Of a stretch of DNA of 64,000 nucleotides, positions 42,790 through 52,172 are shown one piece after another. The stretch is from Rossellomorea marisflavi (lineage in GTDB: Bacteria; Bacillota; Bacilli; Bacillales; Bacillaceae_B), in the NCBI RefSeq assembly GCF_022170785.1, contig NZ_CP081870.1, positions 2,344,001 through 2,408,000 of the forward strand, written 5' to 3'. A model generated the notes under the pieces. It was given only the letters and a program-made list of their open reading frames with translations, had not been told where the DNA came from and did no database searches. Positions within the stretch are counted from its first letter, which is position 1. Every line of letters starts with the position of its first letter. The position numbers and the translations under genes are program-made.

Positions 42790-43103
42790 TGGCATGGCTC
42801 GCACTGATTGCCGCAGGATGCTGCGAAGTGGTCATGGTTTCGTTCATGAAGCTTTCCGAAGGATTCAAACGGATCGTTCCCACAGCCGTGTGTTTCGTTG
42901 CAGGCGCACTAAGCTTCTATCTCTTGTCTGTTGCCTTATTGGAGATACCCGTCAGTACAGGATACGGTATCTGGACCGGTATCGGCTCTGCCGGCGCCGT
43001 CCTCATGGGGATGATTTTCTTTAGGGAAGCAAAGGACGTTAAGCGGATCGCGTTCATTCTCTGTATTGTTGGAAGCATAATTGGATTAAAGATCGTATCC
43101 TGA
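42789..43103 (+). CDS. SMR-family multidrug efflux subunit (second of pair)
   Basis: Membrane protein of 104 residues, four segments, conserved Glu in LIAAGCCEVVMVSFMKLSEG and STGYGIWTGIGSAGAVLMGM later. Shorter than its partner at the C-terminus, as in other paired SMR systems where subunits take opposite orientations. Ends before a 17-bp-stem terminator. Confidence 0.9.
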   Translation: MAWLALIAAGCCEVVMVSFMKLSEGFKRIVPTAVCFVAGALSFYLLSVALLEIPVSTGYGIWTGIGSAGAVLMGMIFFREAKDVKRIAFILCIVGSIIGLKIVS

Positions 43104-43177
43104 ACAGAAACTTCTTCAATTTGTACAATATCAAGATAAGGCTAAGTATATACCCATTTTCATCTTTTATGAATAAG

Positions 43178-43224
43178 TACCGAACATACTTTCCTGGGAT
43201 TATCTCCGGAAAGTATGTTCGGTA
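43178..43224. terminator. Bidirectional terminator, 17-bp stem
   Basis: TACCGAACATACTTTCC pairs exactly with GGAAAGTATGTTCGGTA around a 13-base loop. It lies between the convergent SMR and second ger operons. Confidence 0.85.
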
Positions 43225-43227
43225 TTA

Positions 43228-44331
43228 TTAGTTTATGATGCCATTACCGGTAATTTCAGCTTGTACATTCGTTTCAAAATGAATTGTTGGGTATTCTTCT
43301 CTCCAATTCATTCTATTCCATTCCTTTGGATGAAAGGCGATTAATTCCCTTCCCACTCCGAATAAATCCGAATTAGCTTCCTGAATTTTTTTAATTGAGT
43401 CTTCAATTCTACTTGTTAGATCCCCTTCAATTTCTTTGTTCAGACGTTTTATTTCTTTTTTGGTGAAAAGTTGGTTTGGAGGGTATTCCGCAACGTCAAT
43501 ATCAGCTTTCAAATGTAAACCTACCCTGATGTTTCCCGGGGTATTTGAAAGAATTCTCATCTTCACTTTGGTATTCATAAGGTTGTACGAAATATAATTC
43601 TGAATATTAGGTTGCTTATCTGCATTTACTTTTGAGACAAACCTTGCCACCTTTCCCTCTTGTTTCGTCATGATGAGGAGAATGGTGGATTCTTCATCCG
43701 TTAACTCTCCTGTCATCCTACGTCCACTAAACAAAGCAGTTCCATCTTGAATTATCTCTTGCTCCTTCATCTTGAATAATGGAAGCATGAAATCTTTTCC
43801 TTCATCAAACATAACGGTACAGATTGTTTGCATATTGACTTTTGGGACTTTTGACTGTGATTCAGATGAAGCAATGGATTCTATGATGAACTCAGATATG
43901 AGCACGTTGTTCATGGATAATTTTCGTAGGTAATCCCCTGCAGTTCCTTTTGTTACAGCAACTTTAGAGGAAATTGAATTTTTGGGATCACGAAAAAAAA
44001 TGTCCATAAAGTCATAAATGTCTTCCTTCGCCAAATCTTCCCCCAATAAGTAGACTTGATTTTTCGATTGCTCTAAGTTCCCGGATATTCTATTCTCTAA
44101 ATTTATTCGAAGATCACGGATGCTGTATCCTTCAGCATTCACTTCTAAGTTCGTGGGGACTCCCCCCTTAAAATCGCGAATGATGACTGTTCCTTCCACC
44201 TTAGAATCATTACCACCAAGATCAAATGCTGTTGAATATACCAGACGGCTACTTTTCAGTAACCTCTGATCCCAGCAACCGGATAGGAATAATTGAGAGA
44301 TGATGAATATCAAAACCACTACCTTTCTCAA
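43228..44331 (-). CDS. Spore germinant receptor C subunit lipoprotein, operon 2 (Ger(x)C family)
   Basis: Lipoprotein of 367 residues. The signal VVVLIFIISQLFLSGC gives lipobox Cys near 18, then WDQRLLKSSRLVYSTAFDLG. The C-terminal domain ends HFETNVQAEITGNGIIN, like the subunit of operon 1 (NEIVRTGVIN). TTG start overlapping the permease stop (TTGA), the same junction as in operon 1. Noticeably AT-rich coding sequence. Confidence 0.9.
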   Translation of the reverse strand: MRKVVVLIFIISQLFLSGCWDQRLLKSSRLVYSTAFDLGGNDSKVEGTVIIRDFKGGVPTNLEVNAEGYSIRDLRINLENRISGNLEQSKNQVYLLGEDLAKEDIYDFMDIFFRDPKNSISSKVAVTKGTAGDYLRKLSMNNVLISEFIIESIASSESQSKVPKVNMQTICTVMFDEGKDFMLPLFKMKEQEIIQDGTALFSGRRMTGELTDEESTILLIMTKQEGKVARFVSKVNADKQPNIQNYISYNLMNTKVKMRILSNTPGNIRVGLHLKADIDVAEYPPNQLFTKKEIKRLNKEIEGDLTSRIEDSIKKIQEANSDLFGVGRELIAFHPKEWNRMNWREEYPTIHFETNVQAEITGNGIIN

Positions 44332-45431
44332 CCGGAGTTCACCCCTTTCCTCTTCAGTATGAGTGATAGTATCAGGATGATGATTGGAAGGATGACAACC
44401 ATCATATAAGACAAATTCATGACATAAAAGTGATAAACCTCGATCTTTGTAATGTCGACCATGAGTGCAATGCTAAAACTTACCGACCCAAACCCCATCA
44501 GGCACCATGTTCCCTTCTTCTTGTTCATTCCTTTAAGTAAGTTTCTGCTTCCTTCAAGAGAAAAGAATAAATAGCTCGTTAAGGAAGTTATGACATTGAC
44601 AATCCATAGAGACAAAAATATCAAGTCAATTCTCTCTATAATTTGAAGGTTTATGGATTTGACAAAATACAAAACAGGCTGCGGAATGATCAATAGTTCT
44701 GACGGGCTAAATACCACCGCACATATTAGAAACATAGTTAAATACAAGAGCGTAACTAGCCAACTGGCTAAGCTGACAGTTTTTAATATTGATTTCTCAC
44801 CAAGTGTATTGAAATATGGAAAGAGGAGTAACAACATCTCAAATCCGAACATGGAAAATCCAGCTTCCTCCGCTCCACTTATCATGTTCATGCCGAATTC
44901 TTTTCCTATTGGAAATAAGTAGCGTATTTCGACAGGATAGGTTCCAAGGACCACTAAAGACATGAAAAGCAAAAAAAGTACCAGACCAGAAACTAAAATG
45001 TAAATGTTACTGATGGTTAACACATGTTCTCTAGCCAACATTATGGCGGTTAGCACCAGTAAACTCATAACAATCCATTTTGGAGTATAAATCAATAACC
45101 AGGTTTTTATCACTTTCGTCGAAAACATGAGGATTAGAGCTGACACTAAAACCCCATAAATCGTATAGGCGATTGTGACCACGTTTCCAATGTACGTACC
45201 TAGAATCAATTTTAAATATCGGAAGTACGAAAGTTCCGGGAATCTTTTTGCAAGCATCCAAAATAAAAGTATGAGGAGTTGTACAACCAGACCTGCTAAT
45301 AAGATCGACATCCACCCATCTTGCTTCGCCCGTTGAAAGACACTGTAAGGTAAACTTAATATGCCGACTCCTATCTGGGTTTGGATGATGAAAAATAAAA
45401 GTTGTGTTTTGGTTTGTTTAATTTGAATCAT
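44328..45431 (-). CDS. Spore germinant receptor B subunit, operon 2 (GerAB family permease)
   Basis: Permease-like membrane protein of 367 residues with about ten segments. It begins IQIKQTKTQLLFFIIQTQIG followed by VGILSLPYSVFQ, and has GFSMFGFEMLLLLFPYFNTL. The frame opens at 45455, but GAAGG lies before the ATG at 45431, giving the family's usual length and a 14-base overlap with the A-subunit gene. It diverges well from the operon 1 permease, so a different germinant is likely. Confidence 0.9.
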   Translation of the reverse strand: MIQIKQTKTQLLFFIIQTQIGVGILSLPYSVFQRAKQDGWMSILLAGLVVQLLILLFWMLAKRFPELSYFRYLKLILGTYIGNVVTIAYTIYGVLVSALILMFSTKVIKTWLLIYTPKWIVMSLLVLTAIMLAREHVLTISNIYILVSGLVLFLLFMSLVVLGTYPVEIRYLFPIGKEFGMNMISGAEEAGFSMFGFEMLLLLFPYFNTLGEKSILKTVSLASWLVTLLYLTMFLICAVVFSPSELLIIPQPVLYFVKSINLQIIERIDLIFLSLWIVNVITSLTSYLFFSLEGSRNLLKGMNKKKGTWCLMGFGSVSFSIALMVDITKIEVYHFYVMNLSYMMVVILPIIILILSLILKRKGVNSG

Positions 45432-46908
45432 TTGTCTGCCTTCTTTGAGAAGCATTTTTAATATTTTCTGGCCGCTTATTTATCATCCAAATCGGTAACC
45501 GTATCACTGTATCGCGCAAAGCTTTAACATCTAAAGGGATTAGGGGATAAAGATAGGGATGGCTCAAAGAAGTCAGAGTTGCTAAATGTATGAGAATCAT
45601 CATCAAACCAATGATGATTCCAAAGAAACCAAACAACGACGCCATGACCATTAAAGGAAATCCTAAAATCCTTATTGATGTGCTCAATTCATTGGATGGT
45701 ATAACAAAGGAGGATATGGCTGTAATGGCCACGACAATAACCATCGTATTTGAAACAAAATGAGCTTGTACGACCGCATTTCCTATAACCAAACCTCCTA
45801 CTACTCCAATCGTCTGTGCTATTGGGTTTGGAAGCCTGATGGCAGCTTCTCGAATTAACTCGAGTGTAAACTGCATGATAGCCGCTTCAATCAGAGGCGG
45901 AAACGGGAGATATTCCAGTGAATTCTTAATTGAGAATATGATTTCAACTGGAATCACCTCATAATTATAAGAAATGACCGCTATATAAATAGCCGGTAGG
46001 CAGAGAGTCGTCATATAACTTAAAAGTCGTATCAACCTAAAAAACGAGGCCGTTGTCGATCTGATGTTGTAATCTTCAGACGTCTGAAAGAAGCTAAAAA
46101 ACGAAATGGGGAAAACCAGTGAGGTTGGGTCCTCTTCCATCAATAACGCAACCCTTCCTTCAAGGATGCTTCCTACAACCCTGTCAGGTCGCTCAGTATT
46201 AAGCAATTGTGGAAACGGTGAAAAAGCATAATCCTCTACATACTCTTCCAGTTGGCCCATTAATTGAATGTCTTCACTATCTATAGAATCAATCCTGTTT
46301 ACAACTTCCTTTACGATTTCCTCATTAGCCAAATCAGAAATAAAGATAAGAGCAATTTTTGTACGTGTATTTTTCCCAACTAAAAAATGCTTAATGGTCA
46401 ATTTCTCAGACGAAATCCATTGACGAATGTAGGATATATTTTCAGTTAAGTCTCCACCAAACCCTCGATGGGAACCACGAATTACCTTTTCATTTTCCGG
46501 TTCAACAGTTTGTGACGAACTTTGCACTGGGACAGTAACAAGAGTCATTACCTCCGAATCATCTTCTAGCAATAGGCAACGTCCTTCAGCAAGACCGGAA
46601 ATCGCTACATCATGATCAGTGGTCTCGTCAATGTTACTACCACCAATAATGTTAATTACCTTACCTTGGGGATTCTCTAAAAGTGGCCTAACGACAAATT
46701 CGTATAAATCATTCTCTTGAACAATTGAATTGATATGTACGATTTTTAACACCTTGCTGTTAAAATAAAGATCTCTGAAGGAAAGGTCCTGAGTATTACC
46801 TAGCCCATTTGTTATAGCCGTCATTTTTTCAGTAAGAAAATCCATATGGTTATGATTTCTAATAAGAGGTTTGGGTTTCTTCATTTTTCTATTGGTCATG
46901 GAACACAT
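45418..46908 (-). CDS. Spore germinant receptor A subunit, operon 2 (GerAA family)
   Basis: Receptor subunit of 496 residues. The soluble N-terminal half has HFLVGKNTRTKIALIFISDL, FSPFPQLLNTERPDRVVGSI and EGRVALLMEEDPTSLVFPIS. The membrane half has AAIMQFTLELIREAAIRLPN and IGVVGGLVIGNAVVQAHFVS, the GerA-family core. The N-terminus (residues 1-30) is basic and longer than in operon 1. GAGG lies six bases before the ATG at 46908. No convincing sigma-G promoter was found upstream. Confidence 0.9.
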   Translation of the reverse strand: MCSMTNRKMKKPKPLIRNHNHMDFLTEKMTAITNGLGNTQDLSFRDLYFNSKVLKIVHINSIVQENDLYEFVVRPLLENPQGKVINIIGGSNIDETTDHDVAISGLAEGRCLLLEDDSEVMTLVTVPVQSSSQTVEPENEKVIRGSHRGFGGDLTENISYIRQWISSEKLTIKHFLVGKNTRTKIALIFISDLANEEIVKEVVNRIDSIDSEDIQLMGQLEEYVEDYAFSPFPQLLNTERPDRVVGSILEGRVALLMEEDPTSLVFPISFFSFFQTSEDYNIRSTTASFFRLIRLLSYMTTLCLPAIYIAVISYNYEVIPVEIIFSIKNSLEYLPFPPLIEAAIMQFTLELIREAAIRLPNPIAQTIGVVGGLVIGNAVVQAHFVSNTMVIVVAITAISSFVIPSNELSTSIRILGFPLMVMASLFGFFGIIIGLMMILIHLATLTSLSHPYLYPLIPLDVKALRDTVIRLPIWMINKRPENIKNASQRRQTNDSN

Positions 46909-47071
46909 CTTCACCCTCGATCATTTTGGTAAGTAGTTGTAGGTTCTCCTGAACTTACGGCTTTATTCTAATGAAGGAACCTCTATTTTCTTAACAAGTT
47001 AAAATTATGTATGAGACCTTGCAATTTGTTATACTAATTCCATTACATATATACTTTCAGGAGTGAATCAG

Positions 47072-48163
47072 TTGACCAAGAAGAAATTTTATACGTGGAC
47101 CCTGCAAATCTTAATCATCCTCACCATCATTTTCGTTTCAACGAAGATCTCGTTCCTGTTCCAACCGATTGCTGTGTTCGTCTCGACCCTGTTCTTCCCC
47201 ATTGTGATATCAGGATTCCTTTACTTCCTGCTGAATCCCGTCGTGAATCTATTGGAGAAGGCACGGCTGCCGCGGACCATCGCCATTATCGTTCTCTATG
47301 CAGCCATTGTCGGGATACTCGTCCTTATCATAGGCAATGTGGCTCCGATCATCTACAAACAGATCACGGCTCTGTTCAACGAGCTTCCAAATTACGCTGA
47401 TCAAACCAAACAGTTCGTCGAGTACCTGTCTGAAACAAAGCAATTTAAATGGGTCATGACCCAGGATTATGTGTCCATGAAAGACATTGAAGACCAGCTC
47501 ATGGGGATTGCAAACTCCCTGCCGAATAACATTACATCAGGAATCAAAAGCATCGTGAGCATTGTAACGAATATTACGGTATTGATCGTGACGGTACCGT
47601 TCCTCCTGTTCTTCATGTTCAAGGACGGATATAAGCTGCCGGATGCCATTGCAAAATTTATGCCGGCAAGCTACCGTGAAGAAGGAGTCAAGACGCTCAA
47701 GGAAACTGGAGGCACATTGGCTGCCTATATCCAGGGTCAGCTGACGGTCGCGTCATTCGTGGGTACCCTGACGTTCATCGGGTATCTCATCATCGGCCTT
47801 CCTTACGCCTTGGTAATGGCCTTGATCGGGGCAGCAACGAACATCATCCCGTTCCTCGGTCCATTCCTCGGGGCAGCACCTGCAGTGATCATCGGCCTCT
47901 TTGATTCCCCGACGAAGGCAGTACTCGTCATCGTCGTGGTGGTCATCGCCCAACAGATCGAAGGGAATTTCCTGTCTCCCCTCATTTTGGGGAAACGCCT
48001 GGATACCCATCCGGCAACGATCATCATCCTCTTGCTGGTAGCAGGGAATCTTGCGGGAATCGTCGGTATGATCCTTGCCGTACCATTCTATGCCGTTATG
48101 AAAACGATCGTATTGAACCTGCTGAAGATCATCAGACTCCGTAGCTCAACGATCAAGGAATGA
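47072..48163 (+). CDS. AI-2E family transporter (PerM/YdbI-like)
   Basis: Membrane protein of 363 residues with seven to eight segments: IVISGFLYFLLNPVVNLLEK near the N-terminus, a long extracytoplasmic helical stretch (about 95-150), then GQLTVASFVGTLTFIGYLII, ATNIIPFLGPFLGAAPAVII and GNFLSPLILGKRLDTHPATI, which are family hallmarks. The TTG at 47072 is eight bases after CAGGAG. Members export autoinducer-2 or act as Na+/H+ antiporters, so the substrate is uncertain. Confidence 0.9.
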   Translation: MTKKKFYTWTLQILIILTIIFVSTKISFLFQPIAVFVSTLFFPIVISGFLYFLLNPVVNLLEKARLPRTIAIIVLYAAIVGILVLIIGNVAPIIYKQITALFNELPNYADQTKQFVEYLSETKQFKWVMTQDYVSMKDIEDQLMGIANSLPNNITSGIKSIVSIVTNITVLIVTVPFLLFFMFKDGYKLPDAIAKFMPASYREEGVKTLKETGGTLAAYIQGQLTVASFVGTLTFIGYLIIGLPYALVMALIGAATNIIPFLGPFLGAAPAVIIGLFDSPTKAVLVIVVVVIAQQIEGNFLSPLILGKRLDTHPATIIILLLVAGNLAGIVGMILAVPFYAVMKTIVLNLLKIIRLRSSTIKE

Positions 48164-48165
48164 AG

Positions 48166-48197
48166 AAAAGGCCCTGCAGGCGATGCAGGGCCTTTTT
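48166..48197. terminator. Bidirectional terminator after the AI-2E gene
   Basis: AAAGGCCCTGCA pairs with TGCAGGGCCTTTTT. Confidence 0.88.
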
Positions 48198-48199
48198 GA

Positions 48200-49357
48200 T
48201 CATAAGATTTTACACATCACATAATGAGGACCAATTTCAGGGATATGAAATTCATTCCCAACTTTTTGTAGTCCAAGCTTCTCATAATAGGGTACAGCCG
48301 TCGTCCTTGCATTGCACCACCATGCCTCCGCACCCTTATCCTTCATGGCCAATTCTGCAAAGGCTATGAGCTTGCTGCCGATCCCCTTGCCTCTTTCGAA
48401 CTCCAGTGTAGCCATCCCGCGGAGTCTGTATTGATTTTGTTGTGACAGTGACTTTTCCTGTTCTTGATAAAATGATCCGATACACACCAGTCGATCTTGA
48501 AGGTAGACGCCGATATGGAATGTTCGTTCACCTTCGTCACCTTCATATATGCATGCTTCAAGAGGCTGCCCCGGCCTCAGTACTTCATGCCTCAATTCAT
48601 AGGTTTCCTTTGCAGGGATTTCCTTTATGATCATGGATGGACGCCCATTGGATGGATTATGTTCATTTAAATAGGTAAGGTCAAGCTTTGTTTCCGATAT
48701 GATCCCATCCCTTCCCTCCACCCTATAGGCAGAAGCATGAGGACGAGATGTGAGGACTCCCTTCAGTGCTCCGTCCACAAAGTGGAGCGCGGCTCCATCA
48801 TCAGCCCCATACCCGTCAGGGATCAATCCACGTTCTATGAACGAATGGAACGCCGGTCTCCTCTCTGCTTCTCCGTCATAGTGAGGGGAATGACTCCCCT
48901 GGATAAACCCGAGACCCTTAACGATATCGAGATCGTCTCCAAAGGAATCCGTTACCCCGCTTTCAAACCAACAGATCGAACCTGCGCTCAGCCCTGACAG
49001 AATGATCCCCTCTTCATATCCTTTTCTCAAGATTCTGTCCACACCCCATTCTCTCCAGAGGGCGAGCATGCTTTTGGTATTGCCTCCCCCAACGTAGACA
49101 ATATCGTGGTCAAGGATGAAACGTTCCAAGTCCCTTGCAGGGAGCTTGAAAAGGGATAAGTGAGAAGGAATGCACCGAAGAGAATTGAATGAATCGTAAA
49201 AGCGCTTGATGTATCCTTCCGCATCCCCGCTAGCTGTTGGGAGAAACAGGATTTTTGGTAATGTTTTCTGTGATTGGTCCAGTATGTATTGATCCAGCGC
49301 CAGGTTATCAGGTTCCATTGAGAACCCCCCGCCGCCCATGGCGATGATTTGCTTCAT
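48200..49357 (-). CDS. Peptidase E (S51)-GNAT acetyltransferase fusion
   Basis: Protein of 385 residues with two domains. Residues 1-225 resemble peptidase E (aspartyl dipeptidase): KQIIAMGGGGFSMEPDNLAL, YVGGGNTKSML, and the nucleophile region LSGLSAGSICWFESGV with Ser of GxSAG. Residues 240-385 form a GNAT of the ElaA-like type: IKEIPAKETYELRHEVLRPG, then RGMATLEFERGKGIGSKLIA (acetyl-CoA loop) and YYEKLGLQKVGNEFHIP. No internal ribosome binding site or stop separates them. AAGGAGG precedes the ATG at 49357. One plausible idea is coupled cleavage and acetylation of a dipeptide or amino acid. Confidence 0.85.
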   Translation of the reverse strand: MKQIIAMGGGGFSMEPDNLALDQYILDQSQKTLPKILFLPTASGDAEGYIKRFYDSFNSLRCIPSHLSLFKLPARDLERFILDHDIVYVGGGNTKSMLALWREWGVDRILRKGYEEGIILSGLSAGSICWFESGVTDSFGDDLDIVKGLGFIQGSHSPHYDGEAERRPAFHSFIERGLIPDGYGADDGAALHFVDGALKGVLTSRPHASAYRVEGRDGIISETKLDLTYLNEHNPSNGRPSMIIKEIPAKETYELRHEVLRPGQPLEACIYEGDEGERTFHIGVYLQDRLVCIGSFYQEQEKSLSQQNQYRLRGMATLEFERGKGIGSKLIAFAELAMKDKGAEAWWCNARTTAVPYYEKLGLQKVGNEFHIPEIGPHYVMCKIL

Positions 49358-49438
49358 GATGACACGCCTCCTTTGCTTACTAATATTCGACATCCTACTC
49401 CGAATTCCCTTTGAATGAACGGCCAACTGACCTCCATC

Positions 49439-49471
49439 AAAAAAAAGAACCTGCCGTCATGGCAGGTTCCA
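49439..49471 (-). terminator. Terminator of the MFS gene
   Basis: GAACCTGCC pairs with GGCAGGTTC, followed by eight T residues on the minus strand. Confidence 0.88.
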
Positions 49472-49484
49472 CTGTAAGGGTTGA

Positions 49485-50996
49485 TCAGCCTTTTTTGGGC
49501 TTGGTTTTAGAGATTTCCAATCTTGATTTCCCCATCAGGTAAACGAACACAACGGCAATTCCAAGTGGAATGAGTGCATATGCGAACGTATGGGTGATGG
49601 AATCAGACATGGCCTGAGTGATTTTGCTGAGAACCTCATCAGGTATCTTATCCCGCATTTCAGCTGAGAATAGGCTGCTTGAATCACCAGAAGCCATCCC
49701 CCCTGATTTTCCGAACGCATCCTCCAGATTCGATGCAAAGAACTTTGATTGCATCGCACCAAACAGTGTGATCCCAATGGTCATCCCTAGGGAGCGGAAG
49801 AATGAATTCGTTGAATTGGCAGAACCCCGGTAGCGTGGTTCGAGCTTATGGATCGTTGCGTTTGGCAGAAGGGAGAACGAAAACCCTACGCCGAATCCAC
49901 TGATGACCATATAGATCGTCAGGAGCCATCTACTCGTATCAGGACCAACCGTTGATAGAAGGGCCATCCCGATGATAAAGGAAAGGATGGAGATCCACAT
50001 GATATTTCGGTAGCTTGTCTTGGACATGGCAATTCCGGCCACGGCACTTCCGAAGACGGAACCAAGCATAAGGGGCGTGAGGACAAGACCGGCATTCGTT
50101 GCCGATCCCCCGTAAACCGCCTGAACGAAGATCGGAATCAGGATGGTCAGGATGATGAAAGTCGCTCCATACAGGAATGCCAAAGCCTGAGCAGAGGCAA
50201 AAAGCGGTTTCTTGAACATCCAGAATGAAATAATCGGTTCTGCAGCCTTTCTTTCAATCATCAGGAAGGCGATAAAGAAAATCAAAAAGCCTGCGAACAG
50301 AGAAAGGATCTGCCACGAAGTCCAGGCATATTCTTTCCCTCCGAATTCAAGTCCAAACATCAGGCTGACGACGGCCACCACGAGGGTGATCGCCCCTCCC
50401 CAATCGATGCGCTGATCGGACCGTTCCGGTGATTCCTTGTATGAACCCAGAATAAAGATCAACGAAAGAAGACCGATAGGAAGGTTCACATAGAAAATCC
50501 AGTGCCATGAGAAATTGTCAGTCAAAAATGCCCCGATCAACGGTCCGAAGACGGAGGACGAACCGAATACTGCTCCAAGGAGCCCGGTCATTTTCCCACG
50601 TGCTTCAGGAGGGAAGATATCAAAAACGATGGTAAAGGCAATCGGCATCAAAGCTCCCCCGCCAATTCCCTGGATGGCCCGGAAAATACTGAGCTGGACG
50701 ATACTTTGTGAAAGACCGCACAGAACCGATCCGAGCAGAAACACAAATAATCCGAACACGAAGAATTTTTTCCTGCCGTACATATCCGATAGTTTCCCGA
50801 AAATCGGCATTCCCGCCATGACCGCGACCATATAAGCGGAGGTTACCCATACGAACTTATCTGCACCGTTCAAATCGGCGACGATAGCGCCCAAAGCGGT
50901 CGCAACGATGGTATTGTCCATCGCAGACATAAGGATGGCTAAAAGAAGTCCCGCAAGGACGAGTTTGGACCCTTTTTGTTCTAGTACCACTGTCAT
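49485..50996 (-). CDS. MFS drug:H+ antiporter, DHA2 (EmrB/QacA) family
   Basis: Exporter of 503 residues with about 14 membrane segments. DHA2 motifs: ILMSAMDNTIVATALGAIVA (motif D1), GKLSDMYGRKKFFVFGLFVF (motif A), FRAIQGIGGGALMPIAFTIV (motif B), and AVFGSSSVFGPLIGAFLTDN (motif C, antiporter). A large external loop of low complexity lies near residues 420-455. AAAGGG is close to the ATG. A sound promoter is present upstream. Substrates are unknown; no regulator adjoins it. Confidence 0.92.
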   Translation of the reverse strand: MTVVLEQKGSKLVLAGLLLAILMSAMDNTIVATALGAIVADLNGADKFVWVTSAYMVAVMAGMPIFGKLSDMYGRKKFFVFGLFVFLLGSVLCGLSQSIVQLSIFRAIQGIGGGALMPIAFTIVFDIFPPEARGKMTGLLGAVFGSSSVFGPLIGAFLTDNFSWHWIFYVNLPIGLLSLIFILGSYKESPERSDQRIDWGGAITLVVAVVSLMFGLEFGGKEYAWTSWQILSLFAGFLIFFIAFLMIERKAAEPIISFWMFKKPLFASAQALAFLYGATFIILTILIPIFVQAVYGGSATNAGLVLTPLMLGSVFGSAVAGIAMSKTSYRNIMWISILSFIIGMALLSTVGPDTSRWLLTIYMVISGFGVGFSFSLLPNATIHKLEPRYRGSANSTNSFFRSLGMTIGITLFGAMQSKFFASNLEDAFGKSGGMASGDSSSLFSAEMRDKIPDEVLSKITQAMSDSITHTFAYALIPLGIAVVFVYLMGKSRLEISKTKPKKG

Positions 50997-51043
50997 ACAC
51001 CCTTTCTATATGTCTAAAGTGTCATATAATAATGTCGTACTTA

Positions 51044-51072
51044 ATTATAACCCTTTTTCACATGATGTCCAA
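51044..51072 (-). promoter_or_regulatory. Sigma-A promoter of the MFS gene
   Basis: Minus-strand TTGGAC (51067-51072) and TATAAT (51044-51049), spacer exactly 17. Confidence 0.75.
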
Positions 51073-51086
51073 CTCAAACTCTCCGC

Positions 51087-51118
51087 AAAAAAACAGGGAG
51101 CGTGAATACGCTCCCTGT
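51087..51118 (-). terminator. Terminator of the cold-shock gene
   Basis: ACAGGGAGCG pairs with CGCTCCCTGT, followed by seven T residues. It overlaps the upstream side of the MFS promoter. Confidence 0.88.
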
Positions 51119-51135
51119 CCGGAAATCGACAATGA

Positions 51136-51333
51136 TTACTTTTGAACGTTGGCTGCTTGAGGTCCACGGGCCCCTTCAACGATTTCAAATGTCACGTCTT
51201 GTCCCTCTTCCAAAGACTTGTATCCATCGCCTTGAATCGCAGAGAAATGAACGAATACATCGTCCTGGCCTTCAACTTCGATGAACCCGAACCCTTTTTC
51301 GGCATTGAACCATTTTACTTTACCCTGTAGCAT
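51136..51333 (-). CDS. Cold-shock protein (CspB/CspD family)
   Basis: Single-stranded nucleic-acid chaperone of 65 residues. RNP1 is KGFGFIEV and RNP2 is VFVHFSAI; the start [16 protein letters not shown] and end [14 protein letters not shown] are typical of Bacillus Csp proteins. GAGGAGG precedes the ATG by nine bases. The promoter TTGAGT-17-TATAGT gives a leader of about 110 bases, the length expected for cold-shock mRNA control. Confidence 0.95.
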   Translation of the reverse strand: MLQGKVKWFNAEKGFGFIEVEGQDDVFVHFSAIQGDGYKSLEEGQDVTFEIVEGARGPQAANVQK

Positions 51334-51452
51334 AAATCATAGACCTCCTCGTGCAGCATGCACATTGAAATGTTACTATTCCTGCTCTGATTAAGATTCA
51401 AGACGAAAGATTTTCTATCAAGATAATTAACCGAACAAAAATAACTACCTAT

Positions 51453-51481
51453 ACTATAGCAATTATTTTCAGAAAACTCAA
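51453..51481 (-). promoter_or_regulatory. Promoter of the cold-shock gene
   Basis: Minus-strand TTGAGT (51476-51481) and TATAGT (51453-51458), spacer 17; leaves a leader of roughly 110 bases. Confidence 0.68.
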
Positions 51482-51572
51482 TATACTTTAATCATTTTCT
51501 TCATGCAGTTTACGGTGCATGATTTAAGGTTAGAAGAGTAGCATCATGTGAAAATGAAATGGAGGAAAATGA

Positions 51573-52172
51573 ATGCTCATGCTTTGGATCCTTCTCATCC
51601 TTTATGCGATCTTCCTCGCTCCAGGGTCAGGAAGAGATGAAATCTTTTATGAACTGATTCGCGGTGATTTCGCCCATGTTGAACCTCTGGTGGTGACCAT
51701 CTTCTCTTTCTTGGGGGTATTCCCCTTGCTCTTCGCCGCCATCCTCCTGCCGGATCGACGAAGTGGTTCCTGGCCATTCGTCCTTGTATCCATGGGAAGT
51801 GGAGCCTTCAGTCTCCTCCCGTATTTCCACTTAAGGGGACGATTCAAGGGCCTTGAGAAGATTGTCACTCCTGTCTGGCTCATGCGGGTAGCCTCCTCTA
51901 GATCATTCATCGGCATCATTGTGGCTTTGTTCGTTTTATCGCTATTACCTCTTACGGGAGGGATTTCGTTGAATGCCTACCGTGTTGCATTCATGCACTC
52001 TTCCCTGGTCAGCGTCATGACCGTCGACTTCTTGGTCCTCGTTCCCCTATCCTGGTATGCCATGAAAAGATTTCGCGGCATTGCTTCCCCGGTTTCGTTC
52101 ATCCCGATCATCGGCCCGGCCTTCCTCTTATGGAAGCAGAGGGGAGAGAAGGATGATGAAGGGACGGAATGA
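51573..52172 (+). CDS. Uncharacterised integral membrane protein, 199 residues
   Basis: About five membrane segments: LWILLILYAIFLAP, FSFLGVFPLLFAAILLPD, WPFVLVSMGSGAFSLLPYF, SFIGIIVALFVLSLLPLTGG and SVMTVDFLVLVPLSWYAM, ending in a charged tail. GGAGG lies seven bases before the ATG. Family not recognised with confidence; PxxF-like motifs recall DUF2834-type proteins. The stop codon is the first base pair of the downstream repeat element. Confidence 0.72.
   Translation: MLMLWILLILYAIFLAPGSGRDEIFYELIRGDFAHVEPLVVTIFSFLGVFPLLFAAILLPDRRSGSWPFVLVSMGSGAFSLLPYFHLRGRFKGLEKIVTPVWLMRVASSRSFIGIIVALFVLSLLPLTGGISLNAYRVAFMHSSLVSVMTVDFLVLVPLSWYAMKRFRGIASPVSFIPIIGPAFLLWKQRGEKDDEGTE

Noticed and set aside
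46909..47071. Sigma-G promoter for ger operon 2
   Set aside because: No -10/-35 pair close to the consensus could be identified by eye.
51330..51342. Tiny overlapping frame at the csp start (ATGATTTATG)
   Set aside because: Out-of-frame ATG would give six codons; probably chance.
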